A DNA stretch of 64,000 nt from Peromyscus leucopus (Eukaryota; Chordata; Mammalia; Rodentia; Cricetidae), in the NCBI RefSeq assembly GCF_004664715.2, contig NC_051079.1:56943660-57007659 (forward strand). The letters run 5' to 3'. The notes under the pieces were generated by a model, which did not search any database, had not been told where the DNA came from, and saw only the letters and a program-made list of their open reading frames with translations. Made by a program: the position numbers and the translations under genes. How positions within the stretch are numbered: position 1 is the stretch's first letter; every line of letters starts with the position of its first letter. Below are positions 1-11,109 of the stretch, piece after piece.

Positions 1-1137
1 CAGCCACTCAGCATCATGCCAGGCTCCCTTCCTTCATTTTTGAGCACTTAGGCCCCCAAATCTGGTTATTCCCTGTTCACTGACGAGGACCCAGGTCTCT
101 GAATCCCTGCCTTGCCTAAAGCTGTGCTGCTGAGATAAAGTGCGGTCTCTAAGAGGAGATGTCTTTCTGTGTATTCCAGGCAACCCTCCCGGTTGCAACA
201 GTGACTGCAGTTCCCAACGTTCTTTGGTGTGTGGCACGTCACAGAATAGTCCCCGTGGGTTCTGGAGGGCGTGGCACTTCTGACAGTTGATTACAGACCT
301 GCCTTTTCGTCCACTACCTTATTATGGTGGAGAACATCCATCCCTTCGAGGTCTCCTTGATGTAAGGATGAGTGAAAGTAACTAACAAGCAACTAAACAA
401 GTTCTCTGTGAGAGTCGATAGAATATTGAATTGCTAAATATTCTTATTGACAGGAGAACCAGAAGATGAGGGCTGTTTTTTTTTTTTTTTTTTTTAAGTC
501 ATAGTGTTTGTGTTTGTCTTCTAACAACCGGTCAATATGTCCGTGATTGAATATGTTTTTTGAAGAATAATGAGCCAAGGGCAGCTTGGCCTGGAATTTA
601 TAGATATTAATCTTAGGAGAACACAGAGTTCCTGACTTTCAACATAATTCTTCATGAAGAAGACTCCAACTAGTTGTGCCTCATTAATGCTTAGCTGTAA
701 AAATCAAGGAAGCGAAGCAGGGAGCGTGTGATTGGACGAGGCGTCTCCTGTGTGCCAGGCTGGGGTTTCCTTGGCCACACCAGAGAAGACAGGAGGGCGT
801 GCGGAAGGCAGAGGCAGAAGGCGGCATTGCCAGGGTTGACAAGAGGGTGCTGGGCGCCAACTTCTCTGTCCACAGCTTTCCCAGGGGCAACCCGGTGCTC
901 CTGCTTCTTTTGTGCAAGAACACACATCCTGGTTCAAAGGTACATTTTGCTATTTGGATTTCCTAAGGCTAGTTCTCTGAAAACTCACGTCAGTGCCCAA
1001 TTCTGTGTGTTACAGATATAACCATTTTATCACGTTTCTTACCTGTATAGACATCTGTAAGGGGAAGTGCTGTTAAAAGAAAATTATTCTACCTCACTGA
1101 GGAGCTAGAGAATGAATACATTTCTCAAACTAGAATG
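1..1137. other. single-copy stretch without recognisable gene
   Basis: I see no recognisable interspersed repeat or credible exon. The only distinctive element is a run of twenty T at 476-495. Open frames of 77-97 codons on both strands around 690-1020 overlap one another in a locally GC-richer patch (about 720-900) and match nothing I know, so I do not call them genes. Confidence 0.5.
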
Positions 1138-1145
1138 GCCTAGCT

Positions 1146-1330
1146 CAGTGGTTCTCAACCGCCCTAATGCTGCAAACCTTTAATGTAGTTCCTCATGTTG
1201 TGATCCCCAACTGTAAAATTATTTTATTGCTACATCATAAATCTAATTTTGCCACTGTTATGAATTGTAATGTAAATATCTGCTTTTTGATGGTCTTAGG
1301 CAATCCTTCTGAAAGGATTGAGAACTGCTG
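1146..1330 (+). mobile_element. URR1-type nonautonomous hAT DNA transposon, copy 1
   Basis: The element starts with the terminal inverted repeat cagtggttctcaacc and ends with gagaactgctg, its complement. The interior carries the hallmarks of the rodent URR1 family: a 'ctaatgctgc' segment, 'cctttaatg', 'cctcatgttgtgat', 'aaaattatttt', and 'ttgccactgttatgaat'. Flanking octamers gcctagct (1138-1145) and gtctagcc (1331-1338) agree at 6 of 8 positions and fit the 8-bp target duplication of hAT elements. It has no transposase and would have been moved in trans. The family name is from memory of the consensus. Confidence 0.85.
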
Positions 1331-1343
1331 GTCTAGCCTATAG

Positions 1344-1562
1344 TAGAGGTCAGCACACTTTCTCCACAGGGGCTACATAATGTTTCTGGTTTCGAGGGTG
1401 TATGTTCTCTGCTGTAGTGATGAACGTCTGCTGTTGTAGCATGAAAACAGCTATAGACAATAACTGAGCCAATGAACATTATTGTGTGCTAATAAAACTT
1501 TATTTTTTTATAACAGGCAGCAGCTGGGCTTCACTCAGGGGACTGTAGCTTGTGGCTCAGAC
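1344..1562 (+). mobile_element. ancient hAT-Charlie-like MITE
   Basis: The segment aligns by eye along its length with a eutherian nonautonomous hAT family whose ends read like CAGGGGTCGGCAAACT. Matches include 'ggtcagcacactt' at the left, 'gttgtagcatgaaaacagc', 'atagacaataa', and 'aataaaactttattt' followed by 'acaggcagcagctggg'. It is clearly more diverged than the adjacent URR1 and must be older. The internal AATAAA belongs to the element and is not evidence of a gene end. I am sure of the class but not of the exact subfamily name. Confidence 0.7.
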
Positions 1563-2455
1563 TAATGTATGGTAGAAATGGCAGTAACAAGACTTGGGCC
1601 TCTTTTCCCAGTTTTCTTTGTTGTTATCCATGTGGAAATATTAATTTAAATCTCAGAGTCAATGTATATATTTGAAAAGGGGACCTTCTCTTCTATGGGC
1701 AATTTCTATTTTCTTTATACTTAAAATGTAGTTTAAAATGACTATGTATGTATTACTTCTGCAAGCAGAACAAACTATTTGAATAGTAAAACAGCCAAAA
1801 GTAAAAGAAATATAGAAAATTGTCCTGCGTGTAAAAGAACTTCATAAGGAGTGTGTTAGATTTTTTGAAGAACCAGACTGAATAGTGAATGAAGAGATAC
1901 CCAAATTAGTTAATATTAGGAATGAAGATCATTATAGTCAAGGATTGTCTCCTAGGAATTTTTTGTTGTATACATAGCACCTTGCTAGGATGTTATTAAG
2001 TGACTTTCATAGCATTTGCTTATATACTGACTTACTAGAATTTAGTTAGCAAATTTATTGAGCCTTCAGGAGATGTGATGGTTTGTTGAATTCTTGAGAT
2101 TAAAAAAAGGAGGGTGAAAAGATAGTATTTGGTTTCAAGGGTTTTACATTAAAGGGCGCAAACGCCTACAAAAATCTTATCTAGTTCCTGTACATGAGAA
2201 GCCTGTACGTGTAGGATACCACTCAGCGTCACGGCAAGAGGGACCTTCCCAGAGATCTGGCTGCTGGATTTTGAAGGATGAGTGGGGGGATCTCCAGACG
2301 GAGGGAGAAAGAAGAGCAGTTGGGTGTAAGGGAGAAGTTCCCTGTGCTTGTGAGCTTTTGAAACGGCAGGTTTTCCTTCATGGCTAGAACTGGAGGACTG
2401 AGCAAGTGAGGGATATAACGCTCGAGTTCGGCTCGGGCTAGGGCATGAATTCTAG
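1563..2455. other. single-copy AT-rich stretch
   Basis: No repeat family, exon or RNA gene is recognisable here. The sequence is AT-rich with short purine runs near 2100 and 2280-2310. Confidence 0.5.
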
Positions 2456-2682
2456 AGCTGGAGCTGTAGGTTAGATGGTGGGGTTCTTGCCTAGCATGCA
2501 GGAAACTACGAGTTTAATCCTTAGAACCGCATAGAACTGGGGGGGGGGGGTTGGTGGTTATTAGTGCATGTGTGTATGTGACCCCAGCACTCAAGAAGAT
2601 CAGGAGTTCAAGGTCATTCTTGGCTGTGTAGTGAGTCTGAAGCCAGCCTGGGAGGCCTGAGATCCTATCTCCAAAGGAATGT
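2456..2682 (+). mobile_element. RSINE1/B4-type SINE (ID head joined to B1-like tail)
   Basis: The left half reads like an ID/tRNA-derived head ('gctgtaggttagatggtgg', 'cttgcctagcatgcagg', 'gtttaatcc'). After a run of G (2541-2550) the right half reads like B1 ('ccccagcactcaagaagatc', 'aggagttcaaggtcattcttggc', 'gccagcctggg', 'gatcctatctcc'). ID followed by B1 is the defining layout of the B4/RSINE1 superfamily. It is diverged, lacks an obvious A-tail, and I could not find a target duplication. Confidence 0.75.
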
Positions 2683-2843
2683 GAGCATTTTAGAACCACA
2701 GAATGCTCTGGAATTCTAATGAAAGATATGTAACTTTTCTGTAGAAAAACCATTTTATATATCAGGAAGACTATATTTTGCATACAGTTTTGGGAACAAG
2801 TTTGTGGTCGTTTTCTAAACACCACAAACATTCTATGTGCTGT

Positions 2844-2844
<1 letters not shown>

Positions 2845-2887
<43 letters not shown>
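2845..2887. repeat. (TG)n microsatellite
   Basis: This is an uninterrupted TG tract of about 21 units. It sits at the 3' (CA-rich) tail of the minus-strand B4 SINE that follows and probably grew from that tail. A 15-bp sequence, aacattctatgtgct, occurs exactly on both sides (2827-2841 and 2888-2902). Confidence 0.95.
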
Positions 2888-2889
<2 letters not shown>

Positions 2890-3139
2890 CATTCTATGTG
2901 CTTTGTGTGTGTGTGGGGGGGGTGGAGTGGGGTGGATGTACACAGATACCTGAAGCTTACTGTTTTGGCTAGGCTGACTGGCCAGTGAGATTGTGGAACC
3001 TATGAATCTCTGTCCTTCAGTGTTGGGTTACAGAGGTGAACACACCTGGCTGTTTTATGTGGCTTCTCAGCATTTGAACTCACAACCCCTTGCTTTGACA
3101 GCCAGCACCCCTACCCACTGAGCCATCTCCACAGCCCCC
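2888..3139 (-). mobile_element. B4A-type SINE, minus strand
   Basis: Read on the plus strand the element ends in the reverse complement of the tRNA-related head ('cccactgagccatctccacagcccc', 3114-3139). Before it come 'gcatttgaactcacaaccc' and the B1-related middle with the B4A signature 'ttttggctaggctgactggccag'. The CA-rich tail corresponds to the TG tract at 2845-2887 plus the adjacent G-rich run. The order head, B1-like body, CA tail fits B4A. It is moderately diverged. Confidence 0.8.
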
Positions 3140-3365
3140 TCTTGTAGGAAAAAAGGAGATCACAGATACGAGTGTGGACACATGCCTCATTGCCCTTCTT
3201 AATGATGGCACCACATTTCTAATGAGCCTAAATAAAGATCATTGTTTCCTCCACTGAAGGGTCTGAGAGTGTGTGAGAGTGTGTGCTTATGGTAGATTTA
3301 TAATTTTCTGGGTAAAATGATTAGAGAAGCCTCCTCTCTTGGTCTCTGTCTGCATAGTCACCCCA

Positions 3366-3415
3366 GGCTGGAGAGATGCTTCAGCTATTGAAATACTAGA
3401 TTTAAGTCCTAGGGG
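3366..3415 (+). mobile_element. short B3/B2-like head fragment
   Basis: 'aggctggagagatgcttcagc' followed by 'gatttaagtcc' resembles the tRNA-derived head of B2/B3 SINEs. Only about 50 bp is recognisable, directly before a B4 SINE. Confidence 0.4.
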
Positions 3416-3434
3416 GAAATTCTCATAGATGCAT

Positions 3435-3965
3435 TGGGGACATGGCTCAGTGTGTAAGAGGGCTTGATACACAGGCGTGAGGACAGAGTTCAGTCCCCAG
3501 AACCTATATGGAAGCTGAGTGTGACCACACATATCTGCAGCCTCAGTGTTTGGTTGCGGGTGGGCAGTAGTGATGGGAAGGTCACGTAGGCTTGCTGGCC
3601 AGTCAACCTGGTCAAACAATGGTGAGCTCCAGGTTCATTGAAAGAACTTGCCTCAGGAGAATAAGGTAGAGAATGACAGCCGGGCGGCGGTGGCGCACGC
3701 CTTTAATCCCAGCACTCGGGAGGCAGAGGTAGGCGGATCTCTGTCAGTTCGAGGCCAGCCTGGGCTACCAAGTGAGTTCCAGGAAAAGGCGCAAGCTACA
3801 CAGAGAAACCCTGTCTTGAAAAACCAAAAAAAAAAAAAAAAAGTAGAGAATGACAAAGCAGGACGTGTGATGTCTGCCTATCTTTGGTCTCATAGATGCA
3901 TGCGTTGCATGGCACATGCAGTTGTACACAAAAGTGCACTCACACGTCTCATACACACCCCACCC
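3435..3965 (+). mobile_element. B4A-type SINE, plus strand, interrupted by a B1
   Basis: The head 'ttggggacatggctcagtgtg' begins at about 3434, followed by 'gacagagttcagtccccagaacc' and the B4A-specific 'cttgctggccagtcaacctgg' and 'ggtgagctccaggttcattgaaag'. The body is then interrupted by a complete B1 (3679-3842) and resumes to a CA-rich tail around 3890-3960. The 14-mer tctcatagatgcat lies exactly at the 5' border (3421-3434) and again at 3888-3901, so it may mark a target duplication, although the second copy also resembles the normal B4 tail. The 113-codon open frame starting at 3648 is only a translation of this composite. Confidence 0.8.
3679..3842 (+). mobile_element. young full-length B1 SINE nested in B4
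   Basis: This is a nearly consensus B1: it starts gccgggcggcggtggcgcac, has the pol III B-box-like 'agttcgaggcc' at 3746-3756, continues to 'gaaaccctgtcttgaaaaacc', and ends in about 15-18 A. It is flanked by a perfect 13-bp target duplication, gtagagaatgaca (3666-3678 and 3843-3855), so the boundaries are certain. The left-arm variant reads 'ttccaggaaaaggcgcaagctac', unlike the mouse form. B1 is 7SL-derived and mobilised by L1 enzymes. The insertion postdates the surrounding B4. Confidence 0.97.
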
Positions 3966-4243
3966 CCTTGCCCTGGACTGTGGCATTGAGCTCTGTGTCC
4001 AGCATGCAATACAAGCTCAGTGTATATCAGCAGTGAAAGCTGTCATCAGAATTGTCCAAAATTCATCATTTTCTTCAAGTTTTCTATGGAAGACTCAAAA
4101 ACACCTAGATGTCATTTTTAGATAAGTGAATACCTTGCGCTGTTTGATGCATAAATGTCCTGGGTCATTTGTTTGGAATCAAACTTAACTAAGGTACCCT
4201 TCCCAGGAATCCAGGAATGGATAAACTCTTCTCTTGGGTTACA

Positions 4244-4244
<1 letters not shown>

Positions 4245-4291
<47 letters not shown>
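4245..4291. repeat. (CA)n microsatellite
   Basis: A pure CA tract of about 23 units is followed by 'cgtacacgcacacac'. No SINE is recognisable next to it. Confidence 0.95.
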
Positions 4292-4293
<2 letters not shown>

Positions 4294-4299
4294 ACACGC

Positions 4300-7200
4300 A
4301 CACACTTAAATATAAAACAGCAGTGATGTAGATAAGTTAACTAATGAATATTATTATGTACTTTTTTTCTCTTTTAACAGCTTCTAATATTCAGTAGGGA
4401 AATTTTCCTTGTGCAGAGACAGTGACCAGGCCAGTTGGCCTAAACTTAGAGCCGGCAGCTGTGTTTTGAGTTGAGGCCCTGCATGTGCACTTGGTACTCG
4501 TTCCCCTGCGGCGCCTGTCTGCCGCTTTATCTTGCTTCAGGGAGCATCTTTTTTTGGGTGACTGTCAACGTCCATAATTTTACTGGTACTTCCAAGAAAG
4601 GTGCTTTTGTGTAACTGAATGTCATGTTTATTTACATATATAGAATGCCAAAACTCAAAAATTAAAAAAAAATTTGCATTTTTTAATTGAAAAAAAAATG
4701 ACGCTTAGTGTGATTGTAATTTGTGATGTTTATGGAGATTTTAGTCTCTCTCTCTCTGTCTCCCAACCACAAATTATTCGACTGTAAACATAATAGTAAC
4801 AGATATCAAAGGGGAAACTTTGGAGGCCAGAGGAAGGTACTAGGTCATCATTACATTTAATTCCTAAGAAAATAATCTTTTACAAAAAATATATTTATGA
4901 TCATTTTGATGTTTTTAGGAATGAGAAATAGATCAGTTGTGTTGTATCTGCTTGTATTCATTAGTCGATGTTAGCCATTGTGAACAAAGGCCCTCCTTTG
5001 CGTTTCTTCTCTACTGTTTAGTTAATGAACATTTTTAAAAAGAATATATTCATGCACACAAGGCTATCATGATTCAGTTTAAGGAACTGTGTTTGTAAGT
5101 GCTCTTCATTTCCCCTAATTAAGTTATTTAGTCATTTACACATTAGCAGTGTACTACATATCCATCCTTTGCAGGAACTTATTTTAATGATACCCACAGT
5201 TCTGTTCTGCCCCATTATATCCATAGATCAAGCTGAATAATGGCAGTTTTAGACCCATATACTAAAAGTGATTATAGGTTATTAAGGCCAAATTAAGGTA
5301 ACATTTCTGATGGCCACAGGCGGAAGTCTAACTAATAATTATTCTTTTTCTTCTGCTTTGGAGAACTCATTCAATATTGCTTTGATGTTGACAGTTCTGT
5401 GTTGAATGCCCGGTGTTTGGCATGTGCTAGTGTTTGCTTTGAATGTGCTAATTTTTAAAGTGAAGAAATAGATACAATATATACATGTCTCATTCAGAAA
5501 TCTCTCTTCCATGATTTTGCCACACCATCTTTCTTTAGAAAATTGTACTTCTTTATGTTTCTTTTCTTGCCAGTTTGACTACTAGAATTTATTTAAGTCA
5601 ATTTTCTTGACTAATGAGAATAAAGCTTTGTTCCACCACTTACTTGTGTCCTAAATAAGTAGATGAAGTCCTTTCAAATATCTAGCAGAAACTCTAGGCA
5701 GACCCTGACAATAATGGGCGGGGTCTAGCTTTTAGTGAGTTATTTTGTTTTAATTGACTTAGTTTATTAGGAAACAAAGAGATCCTTGAAGCTTGAACTT
5801 ACAATTTTTGAACCCCAGTATATATGACTGTTGAATTATTTTCTCTTTGAGGGAAAATCAATTATTGTGAGACTAAGTATTTCTGGATTAATTTATTGAT
5901 TATTTGTAGATAGTGTTAGGGAGTTCTCCTTTTGATTGTCATGACGGATCTCAATTTCCTGATCACATGTAACATTTAAAAAGCTTCAAATGAGAAAACT
6001 CCAGTGCTCCAGTTTGGGCTTCTTTCTTCACTGTCTCTGTTTTTGCCTGGTTCACTGGGTTTCTTTCCCACATGTTCAGATTGGGAAAGATGTGCAGGGG
6101 TTTCTAACTGCTGCTTATAGAGGATTTATGACCTTGTTGGAAGAACAAGTTTCTACCAGCTCATAGAGATATTTACACTCACATTTATATTTAATTATCG
6201 TACATTAAGTAATGATTCAGACTGGATGTCTTACACTGAACAATTACTCTTTTATATAAAAAGTAAACACTATTTTTGTTGTATCCACATTTTGGAAATT
6301 GATGAGAAACAAGAGTGAACTTCAGTGAAGGTCATGGAGAGCACAAAGAACAGTGTGGTGGAAGGAGACCTTATACTATTTAATTCTTGAACCATGGGGA
6401 TTTTTTTTAACAATGAAACAAAAAAAGGTGTCCATTACAAATATTTATAATGTATTTTAGATTAATAGGTTTAGAATTTTAAGCATGAAAGATAAGTATG
6501 TAAGTCCAATTATAAGTCCAATACTCATTGGTTCTCTTCAGAACATTGATTTTGGGACAAGGAAAACACACGTCTTTCAACATAAAGCTCGATGAGGGTG
6601 TGATATTAAAAATCAGACAGATGACAGACTTGAGGGAAGACTTAGATGGGAGGTCTTTATAGTACTTGTGACTTGGTTGGTCAGTCTTCCTTTGAGACAA
6701 AGGGAGTGTGTTGGATATGGCAAAGGTAGAGGTACTTTTGGGTGATAGACAAGAGTTCCTGACATTTGGGATTGAGCGTCAGCATAACCCGAGAAGAAGT
6801 AAGTGGCGGGGACAAGCTAGGTTTCAGATTCATCTAGGCAGACTTCGCTCACACTAACACTGACACATGCTAGTCTGTGACGTGATCTAAGATACCAGTA
6901 GAGTTCTCTGGTTTTCCTGCCTCGTAGCTGCTGATTGAGTTGACAGTAAAGAAATGTGACGATGAATACATGCGTATTCACTACGCTGTGGGAAAAGACT
7001 CCCTCTGAGATTCTTAGTGCAGTGGGCCTGGAGTCATGAACATGTTCACTTTGGGACTGTGTGTGTGCTTATTGGTCTGGGCTCTTGTTCATTGATATTT
7101 TACTTGTTTTCATTCATTAATATAATGTTACAGTCTTTTTTTTTTACAGTGAGTTAGTTTTGCATATTGATCTAGTCGCTTCAGTATAATTGTGGATAAA

Positions 7201-9403
7201 GTTATCAGAGTTCTTAAAGGTCATTACACTTGAACAGAGGATGTAAACAAACAAACAAACCAGGGCATGGGGGGGGGCGGTTCTTTTCTGTAAAAAACAC
7301 TCAATTCTTTTTTAAGTCAAAGAGATTAGACAATTTTGAACTTGAAAAAAATCACTTTGAAAGATAAAGGTATATAAACTCAATTAACTATTAATGATAG
7401 AGATTAATCTGCAAAGAATTAAAAGCTGCTTTGTTAATGGCAAGAGACACTTGCAGTTAATAAGGACATTACTTCTCATTTGGGGTTAGGTTGGCCTCTC
7501 ATTTATTAATGTCTATTTAAACTACAAACAGAAAGAACTCCATTTTTACCAGACTTCTTGTCACAAGACCCAGTCTCTAAAGAGAAATATCAGTGACGGA
7601 AAACCAGAAAGACTAAATAGATGTATTTGGTCTCACAGGCAGTCCATTAATTTGCTCAAATTAAATATTATCTTTAAATATTGAAAGGTTAAATGTACAC
7701 TGATAATGGATTTAGACAGCTATTAAGCTGTAATTGCTTTCTAATGCAGTTACTAAAAGACATTTGATATAACATATTGAGAATGGAGGATTAGGGACTT
7801 TCCTCTACCTCGGCTTTAGCTGAGTTTTATAGCTTTAATTCTGGCAGTTGTAGGTATTGGATAAGCACAGTTTTTATGAGAAAATATACAATATATAAAA
7901 TGTTCAGCAGTTAGGTTGTTGAATGCAGTATAAAGCCCAGTTTTTTTTTTTTTTAATGGTCATAGATTTTGCAAATTGGTAATATTGGAACTAATTTAAG
8001 ATCAGCTCACTACCCTGCGTATTTTTCTACCAGATGAAAGTCAAATGTCAGAAAATGTTATCAGCTGATGATATGTATGCTCGATTACTATGGCTTTGTG
8101 TGTGTGTGTGTGTGTGTGTGACTAGTGGCACTAGTGACAGAATTAATTCGAACACTTCTCAGTCTTTGAAGAATCTCATGTAGCTCAGGCAAAGGGATGA
8201 CTTTCAATGACTGGCTAGGCAGGTTTCTCTTCTGTATTCATCTTGTTTGAATTTATAGATGGGATTTTCATGTTTTTACAGGTTGTGTTGTGAAAGTTGA
8301 GTCTTCTAGGTTTCAGGACTCGCTGTTAACTTAGGGACTTAAGTTGACTGATTTTGTCAATCATCTACCTCAGAAGTTCACTGAAAGGGCAAAAATATGT
8401 GGAAAGGAGCTCTGCGGAGAGCCAAGCTCTTGAGAACATATTTTCCTTTTGAAATATTTCAATGTTTGAATTATGAGTGTGCATTGCAGAAGACAAAAAC
8501 CTGCAGAAATTGAGCTAAAGCATTTTTTAGCTGAATGAAGGGGAGGAAACACCTTGCTGTTGATCCCTGCCACTCATCAGACATTTGTCTTAATTAATAG
8601 GCAACCTCGGCTATTTGTTGGACAAAGTCTTTTACATTTACCTTTTGGTTTAATGTCTCATTTTTTTCACTTTATTATGAAAGTATAGCACTCACTTTGG
8701 TTGCTCAGACCTTTATGGAGATATAGGTGGATGTGAGGTTAACTCTTGTACCTAGGAAATATTGAAATTGTAGGTCATGCCGTGTCCTCGCCCCACTGGG
8801 TTGTGTGTGTGCACACTGGACAAGGATGCCATGCACAGGTCATCCTTAGAGGGATATGATTATATCCATGCTTTTTGTTGAACTTCGGGCTTCCACAAGT
8901 TCCAATTTTCATTCTGTTGAACCCTTAAAAGTAGTTTGATTATTTGAATTTTACATGTGTGGAATCATGTTCACACAGGTCTTCTAACTGCCTTGCCAAA
9001 TTAAAGGACTGTACATACACACAGATACATAGCATAATGTCACAGGTATACTTGACTGTCCATACTGTACCATTACAGAGAAATAAACTGCTACTCACAT
9101 TGACCGTAACTGGAGGAATTTTATAGGAAACAGATTCTATGTCCACTCTTCTCTAGTGGAGGTGGTGCTGGCCCCTGAAAATCTTCTTGATGTCCCAAAA
9201 GGAAGCTTTGTCTTCTTTGCTTACTCTTACTCTATTCCAAACTTAAAACTATATTTCTAAATATCTCCGAAATCTCCAACTGTAGAATTGATTGCGGTTG
9301 ATTTCATTTCTAAAGGGGAGTCCGTCTTCCAACTTTTCAGTAGACTTTACTGTCTTTTGGGTTTTCTTTTACTCATTAAAGTGGTTTTATGAATCTTATA
9401 AAA
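4300..9403. other. 5-kb AT-rich, almost repeat-free stretch
   Basis: Apart from short tracts (TC at 4745-4757, CAAA units at 7245-7260, TG at 8096-8120, T runs) I recognise no interspersed repeat in about 5 kb, which stands out against the SINE density elsewhere. No exon is recognisable; open frames are at most 73 codons. The part around 7370-7770 is rich in TAAT/ATTA words and looks like non-coding sequence under constraint, which needs alignment to confirm. Confidence 0.5.
8096..8120. repeat. (TG)n microsatellite
   Basis: This is a short pure TG tract of about 12 units in otherwise single-copy sequence. Confidence 0.9.
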
Positions 9404-9416
9404 ATACACGAGCCAT

Positions 9417-9624
9417 GGGGCTAGAGAGTCAGAGGTGAAGAGCACTTACTACTCTTGCAGAGGACCTGGGTTCAATTCCAGTCACCCTAGGGTGGCTGAC
9501 AACCTCTCATAACCCCAGTTTCAGGAGAAATCGCTCTTCTTCTGACCTCTGTGGGCTCCTGTACTCACTTGGTGCACTTGCTTATACTCAGGCACACACT
9601 TACCAATAAAAAATATACTTAAAG
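9417..9624 (+). mobile_element. B3-type SINE, plus strand
   Basis: The tRNA-derived head 'ggggctagagag' leads to 'gaagagcacttactactcttgcagaggacc', 'gggttcaattccagtcacc', and a 3' part ending 'caataaaaaatatacttaaa'. Flanking 12-mers atacacgagcca (9404-9415) and atacataagcca (9625-9636) match at 10 of 12 positions and look like a decayed target duplication. Composition and length fit B3 rather than mouse B2. Confidence 0.88.
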
Positions 9625-9639
9625 ATACATAAGCCACTT

Positions 9640-10830
9640 TATATATTTCTTTTATATTTATGTAATTTTATATTCCTTGCATAGCTATAATTTTTATTTG
9701 TTTGCCTTCAAAATGTGTTTAATAGGGACTGTGGTTCCTGGTCAGAATCAGTGCTTCTTTCTTCTGCTTCAGCTTGCTGTCCCTTTCGTCTCCCTTCCTC
9801 CTAAGATATATGAGACTAAAATTGTTTGCACTAGAGTTACACCACTATGGGATACTAGGAAGTTTGCTTTGAAATTGCATATTCAATATAGCTCATTCTA
9901 GGTAGCCTCAAGATGCTCAGAGCATCCATTGGATTTACCACACCTCGAATGTGAGGACATCATCTTACTTGTTCCCGGTATTTATTGATCCACCGTGCAC
10001 ACCGTCGAGTACAGACATACTTCAACTTTTCCATACAGACTGCAAGACAATGTCCAGAAACATGGGGCCTTGAGGACTGGGCTGAACATTGCCACCCAAA
10101 GCTTAAAGCATATTTACATGCTGCCACAGGGGAAGCCCAGGATGACACAATATCGTTGTATCCTGTGTCGCTGTGCGTTCCGGGCCTTTCCTGTGTGCTT
10201 AGAGGGCCAGCAGGGTTGTCACAGGTCTGTCTGCAGAAGGTGCAACCATCACTCACTCCACTATGTCTCCCTCTTCTTCTCAGTGCTCTGAGAGTCTTGA
10301 CCTTAAGGTTTTATTGGGAACAAACACTGGTCCTTGAGTGAAGTTCAGCAAGCAAAGCTTGAGGATCTGAAGTGACAGTCATACGTGATGTTTTCTTCTC
10401 AGCACCTAAATGGCTTTGGGTGATGGCGGGCACAGCATTTTGCTGTTGTCTGTGAGTCACTGGTATAAAAAACGAACTATGCCTTTTCTCTGAAAAGCAG
10501 CCTCCTTTAAGCTACTAAATGGTGGATAAATGGTGGAAAGATACCGGAAGCCAGATTTGCCACCTATGATTTCTTTTTCTCCCTCTATGGTTTTGTTAAT
10601 AGACACATAGAAGCTCAAATCCAGCAGCCAGCGCACAGAGGTGGAGACTGCCCGGGAAGTTCTGTGCTCGGCTGTAGGTGTACAGTGATTGCTTCTCTTG
10701 CTATGCACTCATTTCTGATTTAAATATCTAATGATTCTCATCAAACAACATTTCAACTTTCTATGAGATCCTGCAAATGATCCCTTAGATCCCATTATGA
10801 GAAACAATGGGGGAAACGAGCTTTAATGGG
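9640..10830. other. single-copy stretch
   Basis: No repeat is recognised. Overlapping open frames of 98-118 codons on both strands at 9960-10341 occupy the same DNA and match no known family; I regard them as chance. A run of G at 10829-10838 closes the stretch and precedes the CpG-rich patch. Confidence 0.45.
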
Positions 10831-10849
10831 GGGGGGGGCTGCAGTTCAG

Positions 10850-11105
10850 TCTCCGGGTTCCGCAGCTGTGTGGAACCGTGGTCGAACACGTCAGTTGAAC
10901 GGCAGCCATCCACCCGGTGGTATTGCCCATCACGCGAGGTAGAAAATGACGGCTGCTGCAGGGTGTTTCATTGCTCGGTGGCGCTCAGCTTTGGCACGAG
11001 CTTTGGCAGTTTTGTGGCCTGGCCTTTGCTCCTCTTGGAGATTGGAAAATCAACAAACATCCTCCCCCCAACCCTCGGTGCTTCGTGGAGGCGTTGCTGA
11101 CGTGA
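10850..11105. promoter_or_regulatory. small CpG-rich patch (candidate CpG island)
   Basis: My hand count for 10861-11100 gives about 57% G+C and 15 CpG where base composition predicts about 19-20, an observed/expected ratio near 0.77. The surroundings are strongly CpG-depleted. This narrowly meets the classical island criteria (200 bp, over 50% GC, ratio over 0.6). No repeat family is recognisable inside it. It could be a promoter or enhancer of an unseen transcript, a germline-unmethylated element, or the remnant of a young GC-rich insertion. Open frames of 97 and 105 codons cross it but match nothing. Confidence 0.5.
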
Positions 11106-11109
11106 ATGA

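Noticed and set aside
1490..1510. AATAAA beside a T-rich stretch as a gene 3' end
   Set aside because: It is an internal part of the hAT-Charlie-like repeat.
3648..3989. 113-codon frame with 'VAHAFNPSTREAEVGG'-type translation
   Set aside because: This is the familiar translation of a B1 SINE.
4960..5160. Possible old L1 3' fragment ('agccattgtgaac')
   Set aside because: Only one short word fits; order of further L1 words is absent.
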